Of a stretch of 64,000 nucleotides of DNA, positions 1 through 7,497 are shown piece by piece. The notes under the pieces were generated by a model. That model did not search any database, was not told where the DNA came from, and saw only the letters and a list, made by a program, of their open reading frames with translations. Location: contig UQNF01000004.1 of assembly GCA_900542285.1 (NCBI GenBank), positions 1-64,000 on the forward strand, given 5' to 3'. The number at the start of each line of letters is the position of its first letter. Within the stretch, counting starts at the first letter, position 1. The stretch is from an uncultured Clostridium sp. (GTDB taxonomy: Bacteria; Bacillota; Clostridia; Christensenellales; CAG-138). The translations under genes and the position numbers were made by a program.

Positions 1-265
1 GTGGTCTTACGACTGACCCTCTGTTTTTTATGAGAGCCTGTGGGGCGGTGTTAAATTCATGCTTGAGCACGGCTTATCTGCCTGCAGACGACATATACTT
101 AAGGGGTCTCGGATTTTACGCCCTTGTGTAAGTTGATGCAGCACTATGCAGCACTATGTAGCCGCAGTGTGATTAGTGCGAGTTGCTTCTATGAACCGAA
201 ATACTCTATTTATTCCTCTCATTCCCCTTACAGAATGAGAGAAAGTGTAACTTGGAGGACAACGA

Positions 266-2647
266 ATGAAATGCTTAAATTGCGGAGTCGAGTTGAGCGA
301 CGATGCTAAATTCTGTTCAAACTGCGGTGTAAGAATGTCGAAGCATACCATCAAAACGGACGGACCCATCGAAGAAGATCCTGCTGAGACGAGCGATATT
401 GGTGCTGAGCAACCTGAATCGTCTATACAGGATCCCAATGCCGAACATTCTTCTCCCGTAATTCCTTTCCCCGAAGAAAAATCAATATCAAAAATCCGTG
501 AGTTTTGGAGAAAACTGAGTTTATTTGAAAAATTCTCTGCTATAAGCATAGTTGCTTCACTAATTCTAGGGTTGATTGCTTTCCTTGCAGGTAGAATTTT
601 TGCAGGAATTATTGCCATCGTATGGCTTGCCGTCGTTGTTGTTGCTTTACTAATGGAGAAGAACATCATTAAAGTCTCTAGGACTCGGATACCTTTTCTA
701 GCAGTAATACTTTCATTCATTCTTATTATTCCTTATTTCAGTCTGTTCAGAATAAATGTCGCAGACAATGGTAAGTATGCTTGGAGCGAAGTAATATTGG
801 CATATATGCTGCCCGCTCCCGAATCTCCTTACGGCGAAATCATATCCAACTCCGAAAGCAGCTTGATCTTGAATGTGAATAAAACAACACAGGAGCAATA
901 TATACGGTACATCGAAGCCTGTGAAGGAATTGGATTTATCATTGAAACCGATACAACGAGTAGCTCCTTCCATGCTTTTAATGAACAAGGATATGAGATC
1001 TCTTTGGTTTTCTCCAGATATAGCGACGAAATGCAAATTAAGCTTTCTGCTGGTATGGAGTTGAGTGCTTTGTTATGGCCGAACAGCGAATTGGCGCAGA
1101 TGCTTCCCGTACCAGAATCAATGGTTGGAATAATTCAGCAAGATGATGAAATGGTCTTTTTGGCTTATGTAGGCGATATTTCAATTGATACTTTTATTGC
1201 CTATGTGGAAGCGTGTGAAGATAATGGCTTTACGGTTGATTCCGATAAATCTGATAAGCACTTTTCTGCAAAAAATGCAGACGGCTATAAGCTGTCGGTT
1301 GATTATCAAGGCAATAGCATAATCAGCATTTCTCTCTGCAAACCGAAGTATATTGTTACTATTGAAGTCGAATGTGCCAAGAATTTGTTTTTCAGCACAT
1401 ATGATGTAGATGTCTACATTAACGATAGCTTTGAGGGCACTATTGCTCACGGCAACACCGAAACCTTTGAGATGAATCTCGTCAGTGGCACCTATACTTT
1501 AAAGTTCGTCAACCACAAAGATGATGAACTGTATGGAGAAGTTAAGATTTATGTTCAGAAAGATGAAAGACTTAAATACAAAATTATCTGCTCCAGCTCC
1601 GGCATTGATGTTGAAACGATCGTTGGAACCACTAAACCCAATGAGGATAGCAACCAGCAAGGCACAACAGATTTCACTCTTGATTATCCGGATGCTGCAT
1701 CTCTAGAGAAAGCACTTAATGATGGTGTAAAAGTAACCGGCAAAACTGTGCAGTTTGATGTAGTTGAGTACATGCCAGATTCTGCGTTCGGTGTTAACTG
1801 TTGGTCCAGCGAACACCTAAACTTCATTTCTGATAAAGAACTCGATATAGGTAAAGGCAATATCATTGTAGGTCGTATCACAGCGGAACCGACAAAAGTT
1901 CTAGGCTCTTGGATAATCCCTTATGAGGTGTTATATATTGGAGGGGAAATAATTGAGGAGGAAACTAATTCTCCGACTGTCACGCCCGACACTCAACCTA
2001 CTGAGATCACATTAACAATGAGCGAAGACGAGTTCAAGGGAATGAAGTATCAAGAAGCTGAGAAGAAATTCCGTGAAATGGGCTTTACGAATTTTGAATA
2101 CAGGACCGTTGATACAGAGAATGAATCCGCTGCAGATACCATATGCTACATTGAGATTACTGAGTGGTTCATTGGAGACTCTGATTTTGTCAAGGGCGAT
2201 AAGTTTGACGCAGATTCAACCGTCACATTCTTCATTTATAAGTATGAAGCACCTGCAACTCCGTCTTCCGTCTTTTATTCCACTAACGATTACGAAACAG
2301 CGACAGAAGGTTGTACCGGTGTGTTTTCTTACAGAAGCAGAGGTTCGTCTTACGATATTTATTGGATAATCGATTTTGACGAAGGTTATGCATATTACTT
2401 TACAGAAGGTAATGGTAATTCATCTTGTGATAGACTCAGAATTGAATCTGGAACTCTTAATGATGCTGTTACCATCACATACCACGATGGTGGCAATACA
2501 TGGTCATATCGGCTCCATTTCAAATATGTGAATCATCCCGAAACTTTGGTTTTGATTGACCATAACGGTTTTGATTGGGAGTATTCTGCAACAGATTTAG
2601 ACGATGCACTACGCCTCCGTAGCACTAAGACCATTATGGATTATTAG
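266..2647 (+). CDS. Zinc-ribbon multi-domain membrane protein, function unknown
   Basis: This is a 793-residue protein; the ATG follows a good ribosome site (TTGGAGG, 251-257). An N-terminal zinc ribbon has Cys3, Cys6, Cys17 and Cys20. An acidic linker leads to three hydrophobic segments at about 91-108, 110-131 and 142-162. The rest is probably extracytoplasmic. It contains two similar modules of about 85 residues, each opening with a motif like MLPxPES (about 175-262 and 273-357). A PEGA-like beta module follows at about 360-450, then a PASTA-like segment with GMKYQEAEKKFREMGF at about 590-660, and a C-terminal beta-rich domain. The zinc-ribbon plus transmembrane plus extracellular-module layout is common in uncharacterised Bacillota proteins. 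The gene is AT-richer than the core genes further on, which suggests acquisition. Function is not known; an envelope or sensing role is inference only. Confidence 0.85.
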   Translation: MKCLNCGVELSDDAKFCSNCGVRMSKHTIKTDGPIEEDPAETSDIGAEQPESSIQDPNAEHSSPVIPFPEEKSISKIREFWRKLSLFEKFSAISIVASLILGLIAFLAGRIFAGIIAIVWLAVVVVALLMEKNIIKVSRTRIPFLAVILSFILIIPYFSLFRINVADNGKYAWSEVILAYMLPAPESPYGEIISNSESSLILNVNKTTQEQYIRYIEACEGIGFIIETDTTSSSFHAFNEQGYEISLVFSRYSDEMQIKLSAGMELSALLWPNSELAQMLPVPESMVGIIQQDDEMVFLAYVGDISIDTFIAYVEACEDNGFTVDSDKSDKHFSAKNADGYKLSVDYQGNSIISISLCKPKYIVTIEVECAKNLFFSTYDVDVYINDSFEGTIAHGNTETFEMNLVSGTYTLKFVNHKDDELYGEVKIYVQKDERLKYKIICSSSGIDVETIVGTTKPNEDSNQQGTTDFTLDYPDAASLEKALNDGVKVTGKTVQFDVVEYMPDSAFGVNCWSSEHLNFISDKELDIGKGNIIVGRITAEPTKVLGSWIIPYEVLYIGGEIIEEETNSPTVTPDTQPTEITLTMSEDEFKGMKYQEAEKKFREMGFTNFEYRTVDTENESAADTICYIEITEWFIGDSDFVKGDKFDADSTVTFFIYKYEAPATPSSVFYSTNDYETATEGCTGVFSYRSRGSSYDIYWIIDFDEGYAYYFTEGNGNSSCDRLRIESGTLNDAVTITYHDGGNTWSYRLHFKYVNHPETLVLIDHNGFDWEYSATDLDDALRLRSTKTIMDY

Positions 2648-2966
2648 TCTATTTAAATACAGGTAAGTTAACCAAACAGGATGGCTCGAATGCGACTAAC
2701 AGTAAAAATTAGTCGATGCATGTTGACGATTACTTTTTCAATAATGCAAGCAACTTGCACTTGTTCCGACCTCTCTATTCGGGAGATGATTTAGTATATC
2801 ACTCATAAAGTGCAGCAGCCTGAGGCATTTCGCCCCTGGCTGCTGCACTTTATTTGCAAAACTGTGGCCTTGCGACAATCTCAATGATAATTATGGTACA
2901 ATCCTATAATTATGTAAGGCCCATGAGTTGGAAACAAATTCATTTGTACAGATTAGGATTCCACTC
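2648..2966. other. Intergenic region without a gene
   Basis: Apart from the hairpin at 2807-2851 I see no coding potential here. An AT-rich stretch around 2885-2920 contains two nearly identical ATAATTAT segments. This might be promoter debris, but no convincing -35/-10 pair could be assigned. Confidence 0.4.
2807..2851. terminator. Strong bidirectional hairpin terminator
   Basis: There is a perfect 14-bp inverted repeat: 2807-2820 (AAAGTGCAGCAGCC) pairs with 2838-2851, with a 17-nt loop. T-rich sequence follows on the plus side and A-rich sequence precedes it, so it can end transcription from both the zinc-ribbon gene at 266 and the minus-strand genes to the right. Confidence 0.8.
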
Positions 2967-3038
2967 TCAGCCGTTTTCAGCAAGTTTATGTGTCTCCAGC
3001 TTATAACCAAATTCAAATCTCATCGGCATTCCTTTCAT
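2967..3038 (-). pseudogene. Possible truncated ORF overlapping the Cys-rich gene
   Basis: A 23-codon reading frame starts at an ATG that overlaps the stop of the upstream Cys-rich gene by 4 bp (ATGA), the usual arrangement for coupled translation. It reads MKGMPMRFEFGYKLETHK and so on, then stops. The same frame continues for 8 sense codons after the TGA before a second stop. This could be a very short peptide gene or the decayed 5' end of a longer gene. I do not recognise it. Confidence 0.3.
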
Positions 3039-3178
3039 TTTCGAAATGCCCTTTCACAGGCGACGGGCATCTGCCGTTTGGATTCGGCGTGATGCTTCCT
3101 GCACTCATCGCATTTTCCGTGGCGGTCGCATTTTTTCTTTTTACATGGGCAGTTTTCGTTTATCACATTGATTTTCAT
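3035..3178 (-). CDS. Small Cys-rich protein (47 aa), function unknown
   Basis: This 47-residue protein has a compact Cys/His pattern, CPCKKKKCDRHGKCDECRKHH, then a distal Cys. The positions are Cys10, 12, 17, 23, 26 and 41 with His20, 29 and 30. The pattern suggests a metal-binding mini-protein of a kind often seen in Clostridia as hypothetical proteins. The start at 3178 is the first in-frame ATG after an upstream stop; its ribosome site is weak. It lies 53 nt downstream of the nucleoside phosphorylase stop on the same strand and is probably co-transcribed. The opposite strand reads as a hydrophobic ORF here, which I regard as a shadow. No function is assigned. Confidence 0.6.
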   Translation of the reverse strand: MKINVINENCPCKKKKCDRHGKCDECRKHHAESKRQMPVACERAFRK

Positions 3179-3231
3179 CCAACGGTTTCATATGCTTAGC
3201 GGCGTCGAAGCAATTATTAACGCTGTTATAA

Positions 3232-3999
3232 TCATAATCTTTTTATCAGCTCAACGGAGCAATCGATCAGATTTGCCCTAATGTTTTTCTGTTTATTCCA
3301 ACCTCTGCTGTCCCATGCCGCACCGCTGACGTCATCACCTGCGTACAGCAATTGGACGAGCGGTATGTCATAAAATTTAGATACCGCAAAGAAAGCCGCT
3401 GTCTCCATTTCTACGGTCAGGCACCCTTCATTTCGTCTCAATTCGATCATATCGGGAGTTTCTCTGTACATGGCGTCCGTTGTCCACGTCTTTCCCGTTA
3501 CAAACGGTATGCCCATTTCAGTTAGGATCGCAGCAGCAGCTTCCAGGGTCTGTTTGTGACCTTCGATCTCACGGCCGGGTTCGACATAATGATATGATGT
3601 TCCCTCATCCCTGACCGCAGCCACGGGAACGATAATATCGCCCACCTTACTGCCCCTATTCAGCGCTCCCGCTCCGCCGCAGATAACGAACTTTTCACAG
3701 CCCATGGCATGAAGCTCTTCAATTGTCGCGGCAGCACCGGGCGCAGTGAGGAACGGCATTGTAATGCAAATACGTTGACCGCAGTCTGCATAATCATAGA
3801 TCGGTATGTCCAGAACTTCCGATTTGAGATATCCGATCGTGTTAAGCCCCTTTTCCCGAACGAGCTGTTCAAGCTCTTTTCTAAAGAAGGTGATGACGCA
3901 TTTTTCGGGAAGACACTTTTTCAGAAAGTCTTTGGGGGCTATGATGGCCTCTCTGCTTGTGCCATATTCGCAAATGGGATAGCTGTTCTTAATTATCAC
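3232..3999 (-). CDS. Purine/uridine phosphorylase-family nucleoside phosphorylase
   Basis: This 255-residue protein of the PNP/UDP phosphorylase superfamily should cleave nucleosides with phosphate to a free base and ribose-1-phosphate in salvage. Family signatures visible are a Gly-rich phosphate/ribose region (CGGAGAL, about 107-113), the ribose-binding Met/Glu segment VEMETAAFFAV (about 200), and a base-site Asp region (AGDDVSGAAWDSR) near the C terminus. Length is typical. The start is GTG at 3999, preceded by GGAGGAAGGA. The substrate (purine or uridine) cannot be fixed from sequence. It is probably co-transcribed with the small Cys-rich gene downstream. Confidence 0.85.
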   Translation of the reverse strand: MIIKNSYPICEYGTSREAIIAPKDFLKKCLPEKCVITFFRKELEQLVREKGLNTIGYLKSEVLDIPIYDYADCGQRICITMPFLTAPGAAATIEELHAMGCEKFVICGGAGALNRGSKVGDIIVPVAAVRDEGTSYHYVEPGREIEGHKQTLEAAAAILTEMGIPFVTGKTWTTDAMYRETPDMIELRRNEGCLTVEMETAAFFAVSKFYDIPLVQLLYAGDDVSGAAWDSRGWNKQKNIRANLIDCSVELIKRL

Positions 4000-4127
4000 T
4001 TATTTTTCCTTCCTCCATTTCGGAACTTTAGCCGGTTTCGTCCTTGCGGGGATTTATTTCAGCAATTTCTTCGCCTAAGTAAACTGTATCAGAAAAGAGT
4101 AGCAAAATCAATTCTTCGCACAAAGGA

Positions 4128-4157
4128 ACGCCCGAAAGGTTATGACTTTTCGGGCGT
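4128..4157 (-). terminator. Hairpin downstream of the two-zinc-ribbon gene
   Basis: ACGCCCGAAAG at 4128-4138 pairs with the complementary arm at 4146-4157. It lies about 140 nt past the stop of the minus-strand zinc-ribbon gene. A T-containing tail follows on the minus strand but no long T run, so termination is likely but not certain. Confidence 0.55.
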
Positions 4158-4295
4158 ATCTCTCAGTATTCAGATAACGGTTTCTTTGAACTTCGGATGT
4201 TGTTGCTTAATGATAGCCATCCGTCTATCCGGCCGTGGTCTAAACTGTTGTTCGTATGCTTTCGATTTTGGAGCTTTTATGCTGCCAAAACCCAA

Positions 4296-4583
4296 TCAGT
4301 TCCTCTGTCCTCTGTGTGCGCTGAAGCATTCGCTGCAATATACTGGCTTGTCTGTCCTGGGTGCGAAGGGAACCTGGGTGGGTTTTCCGCACTCGGCGCA
4401 TACGGCGTCAAACATCTCACGAGGAGCTCTGCGTTCGCCGCCGTTCCTGCGGCCTCGCCTGCATTCCCTGCAGCGGGTGGGTTCGTTTTGGAAACCCTTT
4501 TCAGCATAAAATTCCTGTTCGCCCGCTGTGAAGGTGAACTCTCGGCCGCAATCCTTGCAGACCAGCACTTTGTCTTCAAACAT
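4296..4583 (-). CDS. Protein with two zinc ribbons (CxxC-x17-CxxC type)
   Basis: This 95-residue protein carries two treble-Cys modules. The first has Cys9, Cys12, Cys38 and Cys41 (zf-trcl-like). The second has Cys62, Cys65, Cys83 and Cys86, exactly the CxxC-x17-CxxC spacing of a named uncharacterised Clostridia domain. An Arg-rich linker (RRGRRNGGERRAPRE, 42-56) lies between them, which hints at nucleic-acid contact. The start at 4583 follows AAAGGGGAAAAAATC. The frame stays open upstream to 4826, but that upstream part overlaps a strongly folded RNA and is not expected to be translated. It is transcribed from the promoter at 4839-4867 through the structured RNA. The role is unknown; RNA or ribosome association is inference. 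Confidence 0.8.
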   Translation of the reverse strand: MFEDKVLVCKDCGREFTFTAGEQEFYAEKGFQNEPTRCRECRRGRRNGGERRAPREMFDAVCAECGKPTQVPFAPRTDKPVYCSECFSAHRGQRN

Positions 4584-4606
4584 GATTTTTTCCCCTTTGG
4601 TTATTT

Positions 4607-4831
4607 GGCATTGACGTCGGCTGACCTGGTCTTTGACCCCACACTCGCCTGTTGGAGGGTTCGCTACCCGGAATCGTCCTCTCACTACTGCCTCTCTCGG
4701 CTGTCCGAACGGACGCCGACAGGACTTACTTCTAAACCGCACCATGCTCACGGAAGCTTTGTTCCGCTTACGTGGATCGCTTTGCCTGCGACTGGCATCG
4801 ACTTTCAACCACAGACCCGACCTCAATGACC
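4607..4831 (-). ncRNA. Structured RNA (~225 nt), possibly raiA-type
   Basis: The ends close on each other: 4817-4831 (RNA GGUCAUUGAGGUCGG) pairs with 4607-4620 (RNA CCGACGUCAAUGCC) over about 13 bp with one bulge and one mismatch. Inside, several nested helices are visible: a CGGAA/UUCCG hairpin near 4755-4772, and UCGGC/GCCGA enclosing a GUCC-GUUC-GGAC hairpin near 4700-4725. The 5' end coincides with the predicted transcription start of a consensus promoter. Size, layout and position before a small zinc-ribbon gene are reminiscent of the raiA-motif RNA of Clostridia, but I recall that consensus only roughly, so family assignment is tentative. It could be a cis-regulatory leader or an independent RNA; no terminator separates it from the gene. 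Confidence 0.65.
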
Positions 4832-4838
4832 GTTTTTT

Positions 4839-4867
4839 ATTATACTACATAAAAAAACAATAGGCAA
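4839..4867 (-). promoter_or_regulatory. Sigma-A-type promoter of the structured RNA
   Basis: The -35 is TTGCCT (4862-4867), the spacer is 17 bp, and the -10 is perfect TATAAT (4839-4844). The predicted start, about 4832, is the first base of the closing helix of the structured RNA. Confidence 0.75.
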
Positions 4868-4962
4868 GTCTTTTAATTTACCTTCTAAAATATAATTATT
4901 CGCATCATGCACACCCCATCTGCTCCGATATCAGTATATAATCACTTAGTTTAATCAAATGC

Positions 4963-4991
4963 TTGCATATTCGCCCAAAAAATGCTATCAT
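4963..4991 (+). promoter_or_regulatory. Probable promoter of the M18 aminopeptidase gene
   Basis: TTGCAT (4963-4968), a 17-bp spacer and TATCAT (4986-4991) lie about 60 nt before the ribosome site. Both boxes deviate from consensus by one or two bases. Confidence 0.45.
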
Positions 4992-5060
4992 TATTGTGAA
5001 ATCAACTGCCGGATGCGCATGTGTTTCCGGCGTGACGAAAATCATTCGGAGGTTAAGAAT

Positions 5061-6443
5061 ATGGAACGTAAAAATGCTTGGACAACCTATTCCGATGCCG
5101 ATCTTGCGAAGCTTAACGAGATCTGCACCGGTTATGCGGCATTCCTCGACGGCGGCAAGACCGAGCGCGAATGCGTTGCCGAGGCCATCGAAATGGCAGA
5201 GGCAAAGGGCTATCGCAACCTTAACGATATTATCGCAAACGGCGAAAAGCTCAGCGCAGGCGACTGCGTATATGTAAACAATATGGGCAAGGCCATCATG
5301 CTGTTCAAAATCGGCAAGGCTCCCCTCGAAAAGGGCCTCAATATCGTTGGCGCTCACATCGATTCACCCCGCATGGATCTCAAGCAGAACCCCTTGTATG
5401 AGGACAGCGACATCGCTTATCTCGACACACATTACTACGGCGGCATCAAGAAGTATCAGTGGGTCACCATTCCCCTTGCGCTGCACGGCGTTGTAGCCAA
5501 GAAGGACGGCACCCTCGTCAACATCGTAATCGGCGAAGACCCCGCAGATCCCGTTGTCGGTATTTCCGATCTTCTCATACACCTTTCCGCAGACCAGCTC
5601 GGCAAGAAGGCTTCCGTCGTTATCGAGGGCGAAGAGCTCAATGTTATCATCGGCGGCCGTCCCCTCGAGGGCGAGGATAAGGAACCCGTCAAGGCCCATA
5701 TGCTCAAGATCCTCAAGGAAAAGTACGACATCGAGGAAGAGGATTTCCTCTCCGCCGAAATCGAAGTCGTTCCTGCAGGCCCCACTCGTGATTTCGGCCT
5801 TGACCGCAGCATGATCCTCGGCTACGGCCATGACGACAGGGTATGCGCCTATGCGCAGCTCAACGCCATCTTCAGCATTGACGAGATCCCCGAATACACC
5901 TGCTGCTGCGTGCTTGCAGACAAGGAGGAGATCGGCTCCGTCGGTGCGACCGGCATGAGCGCAAAGTATTTTGAGAATGCTGTTGCAGAGCTCATCAATC
6001 TCTGCGGCGAGTATTCCGATCTCACCCTCCGCCGTGCGCTCACCGCATGCAGGATGCTCTCCTGCGATGTAAGCGCAGGCTTCGATCCCAACTTTGCAGG
6101 CGTATTCGAGCGCAAGAACGCCGCATACCTTGGCAGGGGCGTATGCTTCAACAAGTACACCGGTTCCCGCGGCAAGAGCGGCTCCAATGACGCCAACGCT
6201 GAGTATCTCGGCAGGCTCCGCAAGCTCATGGACGATAACTCCGTCAACTACCAGACCGCAGAGCTTGGCAAGGTCGATCAGGGCGGCGGTGGTACCATCG
6301 CCTATATCTGCGCCGCATACGGCATGGAAGTCATCGACAGCGGCGTTGCTGTTCTCTCCATGCACGCTCCCTGGGAGATCATCTCCAAGGCCGACCTGTA
6401 TGAGGCAGTCAAGGCTTATCGTGCCTTCATGATCAACGCATAA
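5061..6443 (+). CDS. M18 family aminopeptidase
   Basis: This is a 460-residue cytoplasmic metallo-aminopeptidase of family M18 (yeast aminopeptidase I / bacterial ApeB type), which removes N-terminal residues from peptides. The dinuclear zinc site is recognisable: GAHIDSPR with His99 and Asp101, the Asp/Glu segment DKEEIGSVGATG, DANAEY, and the C-terminal SMHAPWE His. Length fits the family. The start at 5061 is chosen for its GGAGG site (5048-5052); the frame is open further upstream but without similarity or a ribosome site. It is monocistronic, with a promoter at about 4963 and a hairpin at 6467. Confidence 0.92.
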   Translation: MERKNAWTTYSDADLAKLNEICTGYAAFLDGGKTERECVAEAIEMAEAKGYRNLNDIIANGEKLSAGDCVYVNNMGKAIMLFKIGKAPLEKGLNIVGAHIDSPRMDLKQNPLYEDSDIAYLDTHYYGGIKKYQWVTIPLALHGVVAKKDGTLVNIVIGEDPADPVVGISDLLIHLSADQLGKKASVVIEGEELNVIIGGRPLEGEDKEPVKAHMLKILKEKYDIEEEDFLSAEIEVVPAGPTRDFGLDRSMILGYGHDDRVCAYAQLNAIFSIDEIPEYTCCCVLADKEEIGSVGATGMSAKYFENAVAELINLCGEYSDLTLRRALTACRMLSCDVSAGFDPNFAGVFERKNAAYLGRGVCFNKYTGSRGKSGSNDANAEYLGRLRKLMDDNSVNYQTAELGKVDQGGGGTIAYICAAYGMEVIDSGVAVLSMHAPWEIISKADLYEAVKAYRAFMINA

Positions 6444-6466
6444 TCAATTCATAAGCAGTTGACCCC

Positions 6467-6498
6467 AAAGGGCTGTGTGCAATGCATGCAGTCCTTTT
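6467..6498 (+). terminator. Terminator of the aminopeptidase gene
   Basis: AAAGGGCTG (6467-6475) pairs with CAGTCCTTT (6489-6497), with extra TGCA pairing inside. TTTTGTTTTG follows. Confidence 0.65.
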
Positions 6499-6525
6499 GT
6501 TTTGCTGGAAAAAAACGCCAAAATA

Positions 6526-6534
6526 TGGTATAAT
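6526..6534 (+). promoter_or_regulatory. Extended -10 promoter
   Basis: TGGTATAAT is a TG-N extended -10 element with perfect TATAAT at 6529-6534. No clear -35 is present at the normal distance. It lies 29 nt before the ATG of the 83-residue gene. Confidence 0.5.
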
Positions 6535-6562
6535 GGTATGGGAAGCAGGGAAAGGAACGCCA

Positions 6563-6814
6563 ATGGAACAGGATACACCCAAAGCAAGGCGAACAGCCCT
6601 GAGTGTAAAGCGTATGCGCAGCACGGCGATTCAATGCCTTTATGCTATGATGACGGACGAGAATCTTAAGCCGTCGGACAGGCTCAGCGCGATCAAAGCA
6701 GCGCTTGATTACGCCGGGAAGCACGAAGCGCGCGGTGCGGCGAAGGCTAATGACGGCGATGACGATGTGCTCCATGTAGTCTTTGAAAACATACCGCAGG
6801 AATACGTCGGCTGA
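6563..6814 (+). CDS. Orphan 83-aa protein, function unknown
   Basis: This short soluble protein has a basic N terminus (PKARRTALSVKRMRS) and predicted helices (RLSAIKAALDYAGKHEARG) followed by an acidic tail. The ATG at 6563 is preceded by AGGGAAAGGA at good spacing. An extended -10 promoter lies upstream and a 7-bp GC hairpin directly downstream, so it forms its own small transcription unit next to the DnaA-box cluster. It loosely recalls small phage-terminase or HTH proteins, but I do not recognise a family. Confidence 0.6.
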   Translation: MEQDTPKARRTALSVKRMRSTAIQCLYAMMTDENLKPSDRLSAIKAALDYAGKHEARGAAKANDGDDDVLHVVFENIPQEYVG

Positions 6815-6826
6815 CGCAAAAAAACG

Positions 6827-6850
6827 GGAGGGGACGCAGCAGGCCCCTCC
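6827..6850 (+). terminator. GC hairpin after the 83-aa gene
   Basis: GGAGGGG (6827-6833) pairs with CCCCTCC (6844-6850) around a 10-nt loop. Only a scattered T-rich tail follows. Confidence 0.6.
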
Positions 6851-7038
6851 ATTTCTTCGATACTTTATCGTCTTTTTGAAATAGTATCTGATATTTTCAC
6901 ATTTTTGCAGCCGGGATTATTATGCTGTATAAATCTTGTCGAATGTGCAGCCCTGCAGCATGTCCCAAAGCTTTCCGATGCTTTTTGTGAAAAACAAGAA
7001 ATTAATTTACTTTTTATTCTTCGTTTGCTTTTATCGAG

Positions 7039-7138
7039 TTATCCACGTCCATTCTGATGAGTTATCCACATTATCCACATAGTTATCCACTTTTTTAGGG
7101 ATGGACAGCATTTTGGGCGTGGATAATCCTGTGGAAAA
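7039..7138. other. Cluster of six DnaA boxes; candidate oriC or DnaA-binding region
   Basis: Four TTATCCACN boxes lie on the plus strand at 7039-7047, 7062-7070, 7071-7079 and 7083-7091. The two at 7062 and 7071 are perfect TTATCCACA and abut. Two boxes lie on the minus strand at 7118-7126 (TTATCCACG) and 7130-7138 (TTTTCCACA). The flanks (6855-7035 and 7145-7400) are AT-rich with no gene, as expected for an unwinding element. The whole gene-free stretch runs from 6851 to about 7394. recF-gyrB-gyrA lie about 15 kb away, but dnaA and dnaN are not in the window, and the large ribosomal operon would be transcribed head-on to a fork moving right from here. An origin is therefore plausible, not proven. 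Confidence 0.6.
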
Positions 7139-7394
7139 TCCTCTCAAGGGTTCAATAATATATTTCTATTCGGTGTTGACTTTTGATTGAAATTGTGGTT
7201 CATGTTATTTATTTACAGCGAAATTATCCTTTTTCGGCATATTTGGGAGGGTATCGCGTCCCCAAAAGATTAATTAACATTATTTCGTTTTATTCTGTCG
7301 TTTCGGGAGCCCGCTTCGCCCTATACGAAACTTTATCCGCCCAAAAATTTCATGGGAAATTTATGTATATTGTCCTCTTCCGCTGATTTTCTTA

Positions 7395-7423
7395 TTGACA
7401 AGTTACTGCGATGACGGTAAAAT
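7395..7423 (+). promoter_or_regulatory. Near-consensus promoter of crt-hbd
   Basis: Perfect TTGACA (7395-7400), a 17-bp spacer and TAAAAT (7418-7423) give a predicted start near 7430. This start lies after the ATG at 7411, which excludes that codon as the crt start. Confidence 0.8.
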
Positions 7424-7497
7424 TGCTCATGAATGAAGGGGGAAATTTGCCGTTTCCCTTAATAAAAAATCGTTTCGAAAGGGCAGAGTGCAATACA

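Noticed and set aside
130..160. GCAGCACTAT direct repeat near the left edge
   Set aside because: Only two short copies; too small to interpret. The first 250 bp otherwise show no gene and no clear promoter.
2990..3199. Hydrophobic 69-codon plus-strand frame
   Set aside because: No ribosome site, and the minus strand here encodes the much more convincing Cys-rich mini-protein.
4584..4826. N-terminal extension of the zinc-ribbon protein
   Set aside because: The region folds into a closed RNA, is Arg-rich with no domain, and a good ribosome site precedes the internal ATG at 4583.
7411..7497. N-terminal extension of crotonase from ATG 7411
   Set aside because: The consensus promoter predicts transcription starting near 7430, so the codon is not in the mRNA, and the added residues are outside the family alignment.
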